Shown here: positions 1 through 8,296 of the stretch, one piece after another | Position numbering within the stretch: the stretch's first letter is position 1 | Layout of the letters: each line of letters opens with the position of its first letter | Assembly (NCBI GenBank): GCA_043820985.1 | Contig: JBDRDH010000104.1 | Span: 1 to 23,432 of the forward strand | Source: JAAYXS01 sp043820985 | GTDB taxonomy: Bacteria; Planctomycetota; Phycisphaerae; UBA1845; Fen-1342 | Reading direction: 5' to 3' | DNA length: 23,432 bases | Notes under the pieces: model-generated | Database searches by the model: none | What the model saw: only the letters and a program-made list of their open reading frames with translations | What the model was told of the DNA's origin: nothing | Program-made: the position numbers and the translations under genes

Positions 1-51
1 ACATCGGCGTAAAAGACCACGCATACAACCCATAGATGAGGACCAACCAGC

Positions 52-1317
52 ATGAATCCCGCCACACCCACAAGCCGAGCCTGGTGTTTAATAATCGGCG
101 TAACACTCTCAACCATAACAGCCCTCGCCGAGCCACCCCGCAACACGCCCCCACGCATCCAGCTCGGTATCGATGTCCTGATCGCGGATAACTTTCAACC
201 GCTTGCCGGCAAACGCGTGGGTTTGATCACCAATCCCACCGGCGTCACCGGCGACCTGCGAACGACGATAGACGTACTGCACGAAGCTCCCGAGGTCACC
301 TTGGTCGCCCTCTTCGGCCCGGAGCATGGCGTCCGCGGCGAAGCGCACGCCGGCGCCAAGGTCGAGGACACCCGCGACTCCCTCACCGGCCTGCCAATGT
401 ACTCACTCTACGGCAAAAACCGTCAGCCCAACGCAGAGATGCTCGCGGATATTGATGTTCTGGTCTTCGACATCCAGGATATCGGCTCACGCTCGTACAC
501 CTACATCAGCACCATGGCGGCCGCCATGGAAGCCGCCGCTAAAAATAACGTCACCTTCGTCGTCCTCGACCGCCCCAATCCTCTCACCGGCGACAAAATC
601 GAAGGCCGCCCCCTGGATATGCAATACAAATCCTTCGTCGGCTACCTGCCTATCCCCTACGTGCACGGCCTGACCGTCGGCGAACTGGCCCGCATGATCA
701 ACGGCGAAAGTTGGCTGCCCGACGGCGCCAAGTGCGACCTGCACGTGGTTCCCATGCAGGGCTGGCACCGCAAAATGTGGTTCGACGAAACCGGCCTCAA
801 CTGGGTACCCACCTCGCCCCACATCCCCCGCGCCGAAACTTCGCTTTACTACGCCGCCACCGGCATCATGGGCGAGTTGCAGGTCATCAGCGAAGGCGTG
901 GGCTATTCACTGCCCTTTGAACTCGCCGGCGCCCCCGGCCTCGATCCGCACAAACTCGCCGACGAGCTGAACAGCCGCAATCTCCCCGGCGTCTTCTTCC
1001 GCCCCACCTACTGGCAGCCTTACTACACCGAGTACGCCAAGCAGACTTGCGCCGGCGTGCATATCGTCTGGACCAACCGCAACCGCGCCGAGCTAACCAA
1101 CGTCCAGTTCCACGTCATGGACGCCGTCCGCAAACAGAACCCGTCCCTCAAGATCTTCGGCAACAAGCGCGACAAGATGTTCGACAAGGTCTGCGGAACG
1201 GATCGCATCCGCAAGCTGTTCCAGTCCGGAAACCCCCTGTCAGAGGTCCTCGATTGCTGGCGCGAAGGCACCCGGGAATTCCGCCAACTCCGCGCCCCGT
1301 ACCTGCTGTATGAATAA
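52..1317 (+). CDS. namZ: NamZ-like exo-beta-N-acetylmuramidase (DUF1343, GH171)
   Basis: This 421-residue protein matches the DUF1343 family, whose founding enzyme NamZ (Bacillus subtilis YbbC) releases MurNAc from the non-reducing end of peptide-free peptidoglycan fragments. Residues 1-26 form a Sec signal peptide with likely cleavage after ALA, so it should act outside the cytoplasmic membrane. Family motifs are visible in order: RVGLITNPTG near residue 55, LFGPEHGVRG with Glu91, DVLVFDIQDIGSRSYTYIS near 140, VVLDRPNPLTG near 172, YVHGLTVGEL near 204 and NWVPTSPHIP near 250. Length is normal for the family. The ATG at 52 has a TGAGGA Shine-Dalgarno site ending 9 nt upstream. The gene converges on the GHL10-dockerin gene and is the only plus-strand gene left of 12 kb, but the neighbouring murQ and amidases fit a MurNAc salvage role. 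The glycan specificity is inferred from the family. Confidence 0.88.
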   Translation: MNPATPTSRAWCLIIGVTLSTITALAEPPRNTPPRIQLGIDVLIADNFQPLAGKRVGLITNPTGVTGDLRTTIDVLHEAPEVTLVALFGPEHGVRGEAHAGAKVEDTRDSLTGLPMYSLYGKNRQPNAEMLADIDVLVFDIQDIGSRSYTYISTMAAAMEAAAKNNVTFVVLDRPNPLTGDKIEGRPLDMQYKSFVGYLPIPYVHGLTVGELARMINGESWLPDGAKCDLHVVPMQGWHRKMWFDETGLNWVPTSPHIPRAETSLYYAATGIMGELQVISEGVGYSLPFELAGAPGLDPHKLADELNSRNLPGVFFRPTYWQPYYTEYAKQTCAGVHIVWTNRNRAELTNVQFHVMDAVRKQNPSLKIFGNKRDKMFDKVCGTDRIRKLFQSGNPLSEVLDCWREGTREFRQLRAPYLLYE

Positions 1318-1319
1318 TT

Positions 1320-1369
1320 TCCGGCTTCCAGCTTCCGGCTTCTAGCTTCTGGCTTACAGCTTACGGCTC
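1320..1369. repeat. degenerate GCTTCCGGCTTCTA micro-repeat array
   Basis: The gap between two convergent genes is filled by roughly 10-bp units of the type GCTTCCGGCTTCCA / GCTTCTGGCTTACA. The last units overlap the stop of the minus-strand gene at 1361-1363. The 19-bp stretch at 1329-1347 recurs exactly, in inverted orientation, at 23028-23046. No terminator hairpin with a T-run is seen between these convergent genes. Confidence 0.6.
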
Positions 1370-3064
1370 TTCATAATTCTGCTGGAACAACGCGAAATCC
1401 ACCAGGTCCTCGTCCAGGTCTTCGTCGCTATCCCCCAACAGGCAGAAGTGCCCGCTGGGGTAAGTTGAGCCCGGCCCCTGCATGCAGAACGCAAACAGGT
1501 TCAAGTCATTCGCATCGACGTCACCATCCTCGTCCATGTCCCCAAAGATGGAGCTGTCACATAGATTAATATCCACTCGCACGACTTCGCCGGGCAAAAC
1601 GACCACCCCAAAAACCTGCACCTGGCTGCATAAATACTTATTCGCCCTGAGGTCGTACACCGTACCGCCCGGATCCGCCGGTATCAGCGTGTGCACATAG
1701 TACCCATTCCCATCGGTCTGAACCGAGCCGAATCCATCAACCTGAATCGTCGCCCCATCAATCGGCTCGTCCGTGGCCGGATCGGCAGCGCGTCCCCACA
1801 GCGTACCCTCATCCGCGCTACCCGGATCGCGCCACGGCATTTCCGGCACAGTCACCGGCGTGGTAAACAGGTTCGCCGCGATAAAGCTGTACCAGGTCCA
1901 GTCAGCCTCTGGGTTCCCGTCCATGTCCTCGTCAGCCGTGGCCGTATACGAGTAATTCGACGTACCGTCCGCCTCGGCGGTCAGACAGTACTGCATCTGC
2001 GCCAGGCTGTCCGCCTTCGGGTTCAGATAGTTGGCCTGCCCGCAGAATATCTGCCGGTCGTAGCGCCAGCCGATCGCCGCATCGACCCAGTTGCGGTACC
2101 ACTGGTCCTGCGGCGGCAACCACTCGCGCTTGTAATTCATCGGTATACCAGCATCCAGATAGCCCTGCTCCATCCAGAAGCGCCAGTTCTGGTGCAGTTG
2201 GTAAGCTTGACTATTATTGAAGTTCGCCGGCGCGTCACCAGTGGCAAACAGATCGGCGGTCAGCCGTACAGGTTGGCGCGGATTGCTCGTAATTGTCGGG
2301 ATCTCAACGCGCAAACGCCTGACGAACTCATCAATCGTGCGGCGGCGAAAGTTGTTCCAGATCGTCAGGCCTTCCGGCGGCGGCGTCCCACTATACCATT
2401 CCAACTCACGAAAACGCTCCAGCGTGGACTTCGTATAACTCTCGTCGGCGGGATAGCCCGCATCTACCTGTGTATAGCGAATATAATCCAGGTTGATTCC
2501 ATCAATCTCATACTCACGCACCAATTCCTGAACGATGTTCGTCAGATACTCCTGCACGTCCGGCGATCCGGGGTCCATCACGTACTTACCGTCAAGCGTG
2601 GCCGGCCCGCCACCCATGTCAGCCAGTTCGACCATGAGCCACTCGGGGTGCGCGGACAACAGGCTGTTGCCGTTCGGCGGCCAGGAAGTACACACCCGGT
2701 AAGGGACGATCCAGGCATGAACCTCGATCCCGACCGCGTGTGCGCGAGAGACAAGATAAGCCAGCGGATCGATATCTCCCGAGATGTCTGTAGCCTTCGG
2801 CACGATATCCGAGTTCCAATACGCACCGTGCCCGCCCGAGCCAGTGTCGTGATACGCCAGCACTTCCGCGATGATCGCGTTGTAATTGCCGGTTTGGGCC
2901 CGCGCGACCATCAAGTCAATCTGGGAGGTACTCTTAAAGCCCGAGCTGAAGGCGTCCGCCCAGAAGGCCCGGAACGCCGGATCCTGACCAGTGGCCACCG
3001 CGGAAACCAATCCACTCATCAACAAGCCCAAAATGATTCCCCGCAACGGCTTCATATAACTCAT
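1361..3064 (-). CDS. Secreted GHL10-family glycoside hydrolase with dockerin-like C-terminus
   Basis: This is a 567-residue secreted protein. Residues 1-26 are a signal peptide. Residues 30-400 match the glycosyl-hydrolase-like 10 family (GHL10, former DUF187), a TIM-barrel group; the hallmark YEIDGINLDYIRY lies near residues 185-197, with Asp residues expected at the active site. Residues 418-495 resemble a carboxypeptidase-regulatory-like beta-sandwich (GTLWGRAADPATDEPIDGA). Residues 505-567 carry two Asp-rich loops (DMDEDGDVDANDL and DSDEDLDEDLVDF), a planctomycete dockerin-like calcium-binding tail. The start at 3064 has AGGGA 6 nt upstream; an internal ATG at 3055 is also possible. It follows the FG-GAP gene by 14 nt and probably shares its transcript. 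E. coli DigH (YddW), of the same family, cuts denuded peptidoglycan glycan; that activity here is inference, and another polysaccharide is possible. Confidence 0.82.
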   Translation of the reverse strand: MSYMKPLRGIILGLLMSGLVSAVATGQDPAFRAFWADAFSSGFKSTSQIDLMVARAQTGNYNAIIAEVLAYHDTGSGGHGAYWNSDIVPKATDISGDIDPLAYLVSRAHAVGIEVHAWIVPYRVCTSWPPNGNSLLSAHPEWLMVELADMGGGPATLDGKYVMDPGSPDVQEYLTNIVQELVREYEIDGINLDYIRYTQVDAGYPADESYTKSTLERFRELEWYSGTPPPEGLTIWNNFRRRTIDEFVRRLRVEIPTITSNPRQPVRLTADLFATGDAPANFNNSQAYQLHQNWRFWMEQGYLDAGIPMNYKREWLPPQDQWYRNWVDAAIGWRYDRQIFCGQANYLNPKADSLAQMQYCLTAEADGTSNYSYTATADEDMDGNPEADWTWYSFIAANLFTTPVTVPEMPWRDPGSADEGTLWGRAADPATDEPIDGATIQVDGFGSVQTDGNGYYVHTLIPADPGGTVYDLRANKYLCSQVQVFGVVVLPGEVVRVDINLCDSSIFGDMDEDGDVDANDLNLFAFCMQGPGSTYPSGHFCLLGDSDEDLDEDLVDFALFQQNYEEP

Positions 3065-3078
3065 GTCTAATCCCTGAT

Positions 3079-4968
3079 CTATTCACCCGGCCCAACCAGC
3101 AGCGCACCGATCTCCGCCAGGTCCAGCGCGTCCACATCCTCATCCAGATCAAAATCAAACAGCACGCACGCCTCCTCCAGCGGCCCCGCCGCACAACCCT
3201 GCATCCGGGCAAAATCCGCCAGATCCACGTCATGGTCATAATCCGCATCACCGCTTACGTGCGTGAAGACATACACTGTCCCGTTATATCCATTGTTGAA
3301 GGGCGTACCGAACAAAACCTCATCCAGGCCGTCACCATTGACGTCGGACGCCGATAACGAGAAACCAATTCGGTCCTGTGCCGCCCCCACGATCCGTATG
3401 TCGGTATCAATATTGGCCGTGAATGTCTCGCCAAATACGAACTCACGCCCAAACAGAACTTCAACCACGCCATTGGTGGCCGGGCCGCCGAAACGCTCCG
3501 CTGCCGCGATATCATCAAAACCATCACCGTTGAAATCGCCGCTGCTTACCTCATCGCCGAGATTCTCCTCAAAATCGCCGATCATAAGAAAGTCCGGCGT
3601 GGCATAAGCATAGTCAAGCGTGTGTGTGCCGGTCTGATAGACCGAGCTGCCCAGCAATCCATAGACGAAACCATCACCACGCTGATCGTTGAAGGCTCCG
3701 GCGTCGGCTCCCGGAGCCGCGACCGCCAGATCGGTTATGCCATCGGCATTAAAATCTCCCACCGCCGCCGCCGAGCCAAGCTCGTCATCTTCGCGGGCTC
3801 CTAGCAGCGTCAGATCCGCCGGGCTGCTGGCCAGGTTGTAAGTGGTATTCCACGTTGACCGCCCGCGAAAAATGTGTACCGCGCCTTCAGAGGTAAACAA
3901 ACCCTGGCTGGCGTAATGGCTCGGTATAATCAACTCCTCGATCCCATCGCCCGTCAGATCGCCAGTCAGAACCACGGTCCCCAACTCATCATACGTCCCG
4001 TCTCCGTTGATTCGGATGCTATATGAACCCGCCGATACCAGGTTGAGAGTAAAACCGCTGGGAAATGGACCACCGAAGATCACATACACCCGCCCGGACT
4101 GCGTCGCCCCACCATCAGCCAGGTGCACGCCCAGGATGATATCTCCATACCCGTCGGCGTTGATCCGTCCGATCGCCGCCCCATGCGCGTCCAGGCCGCC
4201 AAACAGGCTCGAGCCGCCCATGTCCCCATACTCGACCGGCCCGATGATCCGCAGGTCCCAATTGGTGTCAATACTCAGCTCGCGCGTGGGCAGATCGAAA
4301 AAATCCGCCCCGCCATAGATCATATAGGCCACCCCCCGATCCACCAGACCGCTGAAATCCGCGCCTGAGGCACAAATCAGCAGGTCATCGATTTCGTCAC
4401 CATTGACGTCACCGACCGCCATCGACGAGCCGAGATTGTCGTTAACCTCGGCCCCCACGATTACCTGATCCACGCCGCCCATTGATAGATCGACAATGCC
4501 CAGCCCGTGTCTTCCTGGACCACCCCGTACCACGTAGACGCGACTGACCACCCCACCCCACGACTCCGACGCCGCCACGATCACCTCGTCGTAACCGTCA
4601 CCGTCCAGGTCGCCACCCAGCAATGGCCGGCCCCAGTCCTGATCGACGATGGGCGAGAGATAAACCGTGCCGGCGTCCAACGCCGCATATTCAACCGGCC
4701 CGGCTTGAACCAGGCCCGTCAAGGCCACAGCGACAACGAGTGCTCCGCCAACACTGATCCGATGAATCGCCGTTGATTGGGTGGCCCACCTCTTTAGAGG
4801 TGGGGGACACGAATTGTTCGCTGATTCGTGTTCCCCACGGCGGGTGGCCCACCTCTTTAGAGGTGGGGGACGCGAATTGTTCGCTGATTCGTGTTCCCCA
4901 CGGCTAAAGCCATGGGCCACCCATCCCTCAGTTGAACATTGGCCGAGCACTAGCACCCTTCTTAACAT
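3079..4968 (-). CDS. Secreted FG-GAP (integrin-alpha type) repeat protein with dockerin-like tail
   Basis: The protein has 629 residues from the ATG at 4968. It contains about seven FG-GAP beta-propeller repeats, each with a Ca-loop such as DLDGDGYDEV, DVNGDEIDDL, DLTGDGIEEL, DFNADGITDL, DFNGDGFDDI or DVNGDGLDEV. It ends in a dockerin-like tail (DYDHDVDLADF, DFDLDEDVDALDL). Such propellers serve binding or adhesion rather than catalysis; the ligand is unknown. A hydrophobic signal segment (SVGGALVVAVALTGLVQAG) begins only about 65 residues into the ORF. The residues before it are encoded by two copies of a hairpin repeat, so the signal sequence appears to be interrupted. The ATG at 4968 is preferred over one at 4992 because a purine-rich AAAGAAGA lies upstream of it; no better start exists closer to the signal segment. 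It sits 57 nt after the large amidase gene and 14 nt before the dockerin-tailed GHL10 gene. Confidence 0.8.
   Translation of the reverse strand: MLRRVLVLGQCSTEGWVAHGFSRGEHESANNSRPPPLKRWATRRGEHESANNSCPPPLKRWATQSTAIHRISVGGALVVAVALTGLVQAGPVEYAALDAGTVYLSPIVDQDWGRPLLGGDLDGDGYDEVIVAASESWGGVVSRVYVVRGGPGRHGLGIVDLSMGGVDQVIVGAEVNDNLGSSMAVGDVNGDEIDDLLICASGADFSGLVDRGVAYMIYGGADFFDLPTRELSIDTNWDLRIIGPVEYGDMGGSSLFGGLDAHGAAIGRINADGYGDIILGVHLADGGATQSGRVYVIFGGPFPSGFTLNLVSAGSYSIRINGDGTYDELGTVVLTGDLTGDGIEELIIPSHYASQGLFTSEGAVHIFRGRSTWNTTYNLASSPADLTLLGAREDDELGSAAAVGDFNADGITDLAVAAPGADAGAFNDQRGDGFVYGLLGSSVYQTGTHTLDYAYATPDFLMIGDFEENLGDEVSSGDFNGDGFDDIAAAERFGGPATNGVVEVLFGREFVFGETFTANIDTDIRIVGAAQDRIGFSLSASDVNGDGLDEVLFGTPFNNGYNGTVYVFTHVSGDADYDHDVDLADFARMQGCAAGPLEEACVLFDFDLDEDVDALDLAEIGALLVGPGE
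4779..4922. repeat. Tandem 63-bp palindromic REP-like element inside a coding region
   Basis: Two head-to-tail copies start at 4781 and 4844 with a 63-bp period, differing at one base in the shared core (ACACG versus ACGCG). Each copy holds a CCACCTCTTTAGAGGTGG hairpin and a longer imperfect stem pairing GGGGACACGAAT with ATTCGTGTTCCCC. The second copy continues into GGCTAAAGCC, another small hairpin, and ends TGGGCCACCC, the exact inverse of GGGTGGCCCA at 4842-4851. The period is 21 codons and neither copy has a stop in the host gene's frame, so the FG-GAP ORF reads through. This looks like a REP/BIME-type mobile intergenic repeat. Confidence 0.85.
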
Positions 4969-5025
4969 GGCGTCTTCTTTCTGATTAATCATCCGAAACG
5001 AACGGCGGTGGTCGGCCAGATCAGG

Positions 5026-8000
5026 CTAGGGCGCCGGCGGACCGGTGTACACCTGCTGAAACAACACCAGGTCCTCCAGGTCTATATCAAGATCCTCCTC
5101 GCCCACGACATCCACGCATAAGTGTCCTTCCGGGTAGGACGTGTCCGGTCCCGCGAAACACCACATGAAATAGTTCAGGTCAAGCAACTCCACGTAACCG
5201 TTGCGATCGTAATCAAACGGCCGTGGACCCGCGGCAGTCTCCAGGAAGGCCATCACCCGCTGCATGATGTCCGCCCGAACCGTCGGCGACGTGATCGTCT
5301 CAAAAGGAAATCCGAACGTGACCACGTTATATACCATGCCGGTGTGCTGCACGCCCGCCACGCCCCCGGTACCGCCGACATAGTTCAAACAGGCCATGGA
5401 ACCACTACCGGCGGCCAGTTCATCCGGGGCATAGACTTCGTAGGGCGCCCCGTTGGCGGGATCGAAATCGAACGGCCCAATGTCACTTAAGATACTTCCC
5501 GCCGCCCCGGTCACATCGAATGTATCGGCATCATCGGCGACGTAGTCGATACGCAACGTGTCCTGGGCGAAGGAAACACCATTACCCTGATCGATCAGGT
5601 CGTAGCCAATTTCCGCGCCCGAGACGAACAGCGCCCCTCCATCCAGCAGGAAATCCGTCACCCGGTTCCGCTCCCCGCTGGAGAATGTGGCATCCTCCGC
5701 GCTTTCCGTCCCCAGGATCCACAGCGCGATAGCATAGTCACCCATCTGCACGTAGGAGTCGCTCACCGCCTCGTTGGCGCAGGATGCAAAACCGTAACCC
5801 GCCGCGGCCAGCGCTTCCGCGTGTTGCACGACGTAGTCGTAAGAGTTGCTCCGCCGCCACATCTGACGCTCGATCCACAGACCGGCGTAATCCGCCGGCT
5901 GGGTGAACTCTTGAATCGGATTAATCTGCCGCCGCAGGCGGTCGAAACCATTGACCACCAACACCCGTACTGTACCAGTCGACGGCCGGCGTACCGCGAT
6001 CACCTCCGATGGCATTGACTCGCCGCCGGCGTTGGTCGCCGCGATCCGGAAGTAGCGCGTTTCACCCACCGGTACACCCGAAATCGTGGTGGTCAGGACA
6101 TCGCCCAACACAATCGGATCGCCAAAACCGTAACCATTCGCGGATTGGTATACCACGTAGCCCGTCGCCGGATCACCGCGCGCCGGACCGGAGAGCGGGG
6201 CTTGCCAGGCGATGCACACCTCGCCCCCACCCAAGTCCTCGGCGCGCACGGCGCGCGGCGTATCGGGTGCGAAAGCCAGCGGAACCTCGCTATCGGGCAG
6301 CGTATTCAGAAAACGGATGATCCCATGCACACAACTGCGCGCCATGGCCGCACGGACGCGACTGTCCCGCAGCAGCTCCGCATCTTCCTGGTTATCGTGG
6401 AACGCCAGCTCGACAATCGTGGCGTCAAACTCGTTGTCGTTGTTGGTCGTCGCGATCGCGCCGTACGCGCTGGTGTAGGTCGGACTCGCGCGATCCACCC
6501 ACGAGTGCTCAAACTCGGAAGCCATATAGAACATGTCATTGTCCACTTCGTTGGACAGCATGATCGCGTATTCTTCCTGGTACGTAGTCTCTCCCAACGT
6601 GGTGATCAGACAGATCTGCCCGCGGGCATCTCCCGTGGAGGCGTTGGTGTGGAATTCGAGGTGGATGCGCTTCCAGCGCTCGACCTCCACCCCACCGGCC
6701 GGGACCTGGTTCATCTCCCGGCCAATGCGCGCCCCGGTACCCACGTTGTCGCTGTAATCATCCGAACTGGACGGATTCCAGATATCCGAACTGAAGCCCA
6801 CCGCGTTATTGCCCCATTCGCTCTCCGCCCAGTAGCGCTGGCACTCCTGGTCACGCGGATAGCCGCTGATTGTCCCGGGACCCGGGCGCGTGATATCACC
6901 CAGGCCGCCACCCCAGCGAATTGCATCGGCGATGATGGCCCCCGCCTCGGCAGACAGGTTGGTAATCTCGACGTAGTTATCGCCGCCCGCCTCCAAATAG
7001 TAGTCACCCAGCCAGATCCACCCGCTGCCAACCTCACGATGATCGATCGTGATTTCTGTCTCCCCGCCACTATGACCCACGCGATAGGTCTGGTAGGTGC
7101 GGTTCGCGCCCGCGACCGTAAAGCAGTACACCGGATAGTAATCCGTCACGGTAATGGTGGGTGTATACCGGGCAATATGCGTCTCGACCGTATCAGCCGA
7201 GATCCACTTATAGACCACCCCCGACGGCGTTACACCATTTTCGTAATACTTACTGGAAGTGCCATCATCCCAGACCCCGGTATAGGTCACGCCCGGATCG
7301 TCATTATCCAGCACGATCTCGAGCGGCTGCCAGCCCACCGGCCGCATCGGAACCACCGTGGCACCCGCGTTGAAAGCATAGTGCACAAAGAGATTCAAGA
7401 TGTCGATATTGCCGTAGTCCTCGCACATGTCGAGCAGCACCGGTCGCTGCAAAAACCACTTGAGATCTGTCGGATCGGGAGGATTCTCAACAATGTTGTC
7501 CGCCGTCCAGCCGTGACCCGCCGATGTGAACACCGTCACGCCCGTCAGGGCGCCCACTGGCTGACGACCAGCCTGGGCTACCGGACCACGTGGCGTGCGC
7601 GCAGGCGGCGTTCCGTGCAAGGCAGATGGAATCTCCCCCGGCTGCTCGCCGGCGTCCGTCCCGGTAACCTGCGGCATGAAATCCGCCAACGTACCATATA
7701 CACCCGCGCGCGCCAGGCGCACGTATATGCGCGTTCCGCCGAAAGCCGCGTCTCCCCGGAACGGCGTCTCTAACATATATGACAATGTCTCGACATCCTT
7801 ATCCGACAACCGCCAATCATCCGCCCACTCCGGAACGGTTAAGGCGATACCAGCCACATGGTTATCCCACTGGACGGTGTCCAGAACGGTTCCCGGCGGC
7901 AACAGCCACTCACTGTGCTCACCGGACACATCACCCGCCAACGCCACGATCACCGCGATAGCTTCCTCCGCCGCGGGCGAATCCACCGGGAGCAATGCCT

Positions 8001-8106
8001 CCTGTGGATCAATCCTCCCCGTATCACCGTAGGCACTGATCGCACTCACCAGGATCAAGCCGCAAATCCACACCGACACCAGCCCGGATCTTCTGATATG
8101 CTTCAT
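5026..8106 (-). CDS. Large secreted N-acetylmuramoyl-L-alanine amidase with golvesin, FN3 and dockerin-like domains
   Basis: This is a 1026-residue multidomain protein. Residues 1-27 are a signal peptide. An Amidase_3-type zinc hydrolase is split over residues 190-600: SAGHGW (His198), CEDYGN (Glu229), EFHTNAS (His486) and VELAFHDN (Glu566) fit the three metal ligands and the catalytic Glu. A golvesin-C/xanthan-lyase-like beta-sandwich (about 322-400, YRVGHSGGETEITIDHREVG to ADAIRWGG) sits between the first and second halves. Then come a fibronectin type III domain (609-706), a glutamine-amidotransferase-like domain with VNGFDR and GGALFVSGAE (712-957), and a dockerin-like tail. The ATG at 8106 is chosen because AAGGTG lies 6 nt upstream; the GTG at 8115 falls in that ribosome-binding site. 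The family removes stem peptides from MurNAc, which fits the neighbours. The amidotransferase-like domain has no assigned role. Confidence 0.82.
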   Translation of the reverse strand: MKHIRRSGLVSVWICGLILVSAISAYGDTGRIDPQEALLPVDSPAAEEAIAVIVALAGDVSGEHSEWLLPPGTVLDTVQWDNHVAGIALTVPEWADDWRLSDKDVETLSYMLETPFRGDAAFGGTRIYVRLARAGVYGTLADFMPQVTGTDAGEQPGEIPSALHGTPPARTPRGPVAQAGRQPVGALTGVTVFTSAGHGWTADNIVENPPDPTDLKWFLQRPVLLDMCEDYGNIDILNLFVHYAFNAGATVVPMRPVGWQPLEIVLDNDDPGVTYTGVWDDGTSSKYYENGVTPSGVVYKWISADTVETHIARYTPTITVTDYYPVYCFTVAGANRTYQTYRVGHSGGETEITIDHREVGSGWIWLGDYYLEAGGDNYVEITNLSAEAGAIIADAIRWGGGLGDITRPGPGTISGYPRDQECQRYWAESEWGNNAVGFSSDIWNPSSSDDYSDNVGTGARIGREMNQVPAGGVEVERWKRIHLEFHTNASTGDARGQICLITTLGETTYQEEYAIMLSNEVDNDMFYMASEFEHSWVDRASPTYTSAYGAIATTNNDNEFDATIVELAFHDNQEDAELLRDSRVRAAMARSCVHGIIRFLNTLPDSEVPLAFAPDTPRAVRAEDLGGGEVCIAWQAPLSGPARGDPATGYVVYQSANGYGFGDPIVLGDVLTTTISGVPVGETRYFRIAATNAGGESMPSEVIAVRRPSTGTVRVLVVNGFDRLRRQINPIQEFTQPADYAGLWIERQMWRRSNSYDYVVQHAEALAAAGYGFASCANEAVSDSYVQMGDYAIALWILGTESAEDATFSSGERNRVTDFLLDGGALFVSGAEIGYDLIDQGNGVSFAQDTLRIDYVADDADTFDVTGAAGSILSDIGPFDFDPANGAPYEVYAPDELAAGSGSMACLNYVGGTGGVAGVQHTGMVYNVVTFGFPFETITSPTVRADIMQRVMAFLETAAGPRPFDYDRNGYVELLDLNYFMWCFAGPDTSYPEGHLCVDVVGEEDLDIDLEDLVLFQQVYTGPPAP

Positions 8107-8213
8107 ATTGTTCACCTTCTCGTATTAAATCGGACAAGCACGTGCGCGGATTGCTCGTCCTGCCAGCACAGCCTGTACGTCGGCTGGCGTACATACCGCG
8201 TCACATATATCTT

Positions 8214-8243
8214 AGTTTACTTGGTTTGACCTGCCGGATTCAA
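8214..8243 (-). promoter_or_regulatory. Possible sigma-70-type promoter for the large amidase gene
   Basis: On the minus strand TTGAAT (8243-8238) and TAAACT (8219-8214) are spaced 18 nt. They lie in the 190-bp gap between the GHL10 lipoprotein gene and the amidase gene, the only sizeable gap in the minus-strand series. It would give a leader of about 100 nt. Pattern match only. Confidence 0.3.
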
Positions 8244-8296
8244 GGAAATGCCGTTTTAGGACCCAGCCACAACGTCCGATAGCTAAACCGCTCCGA

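Noticed and set aside
1691..3070. 459-codon plus-strand ORF opposite the GHL10-dockerin gene
   Set aside because: Shadow of a well-supported gene; Arg/His-rich composition and no family features.
4779..4922. CRISPR array
   Set aside because: Only two head-to-tail copies with no spacers; the units are self-complementary like REP elements.
6145..7773. 542-codon plus-strand ORF opposite the large amidase
   Set aside because: It is antisense to a protein with clear domains, is rich in Arg/His/Pro as expected from the complement of GC-biased codons, and has no recognisable motif.
8107..8115. GTG at 8115 as start of the large amidase
   Set aside because: The GTG is part of the AAGGTG ribosome-binding site for the ATG at 8106.
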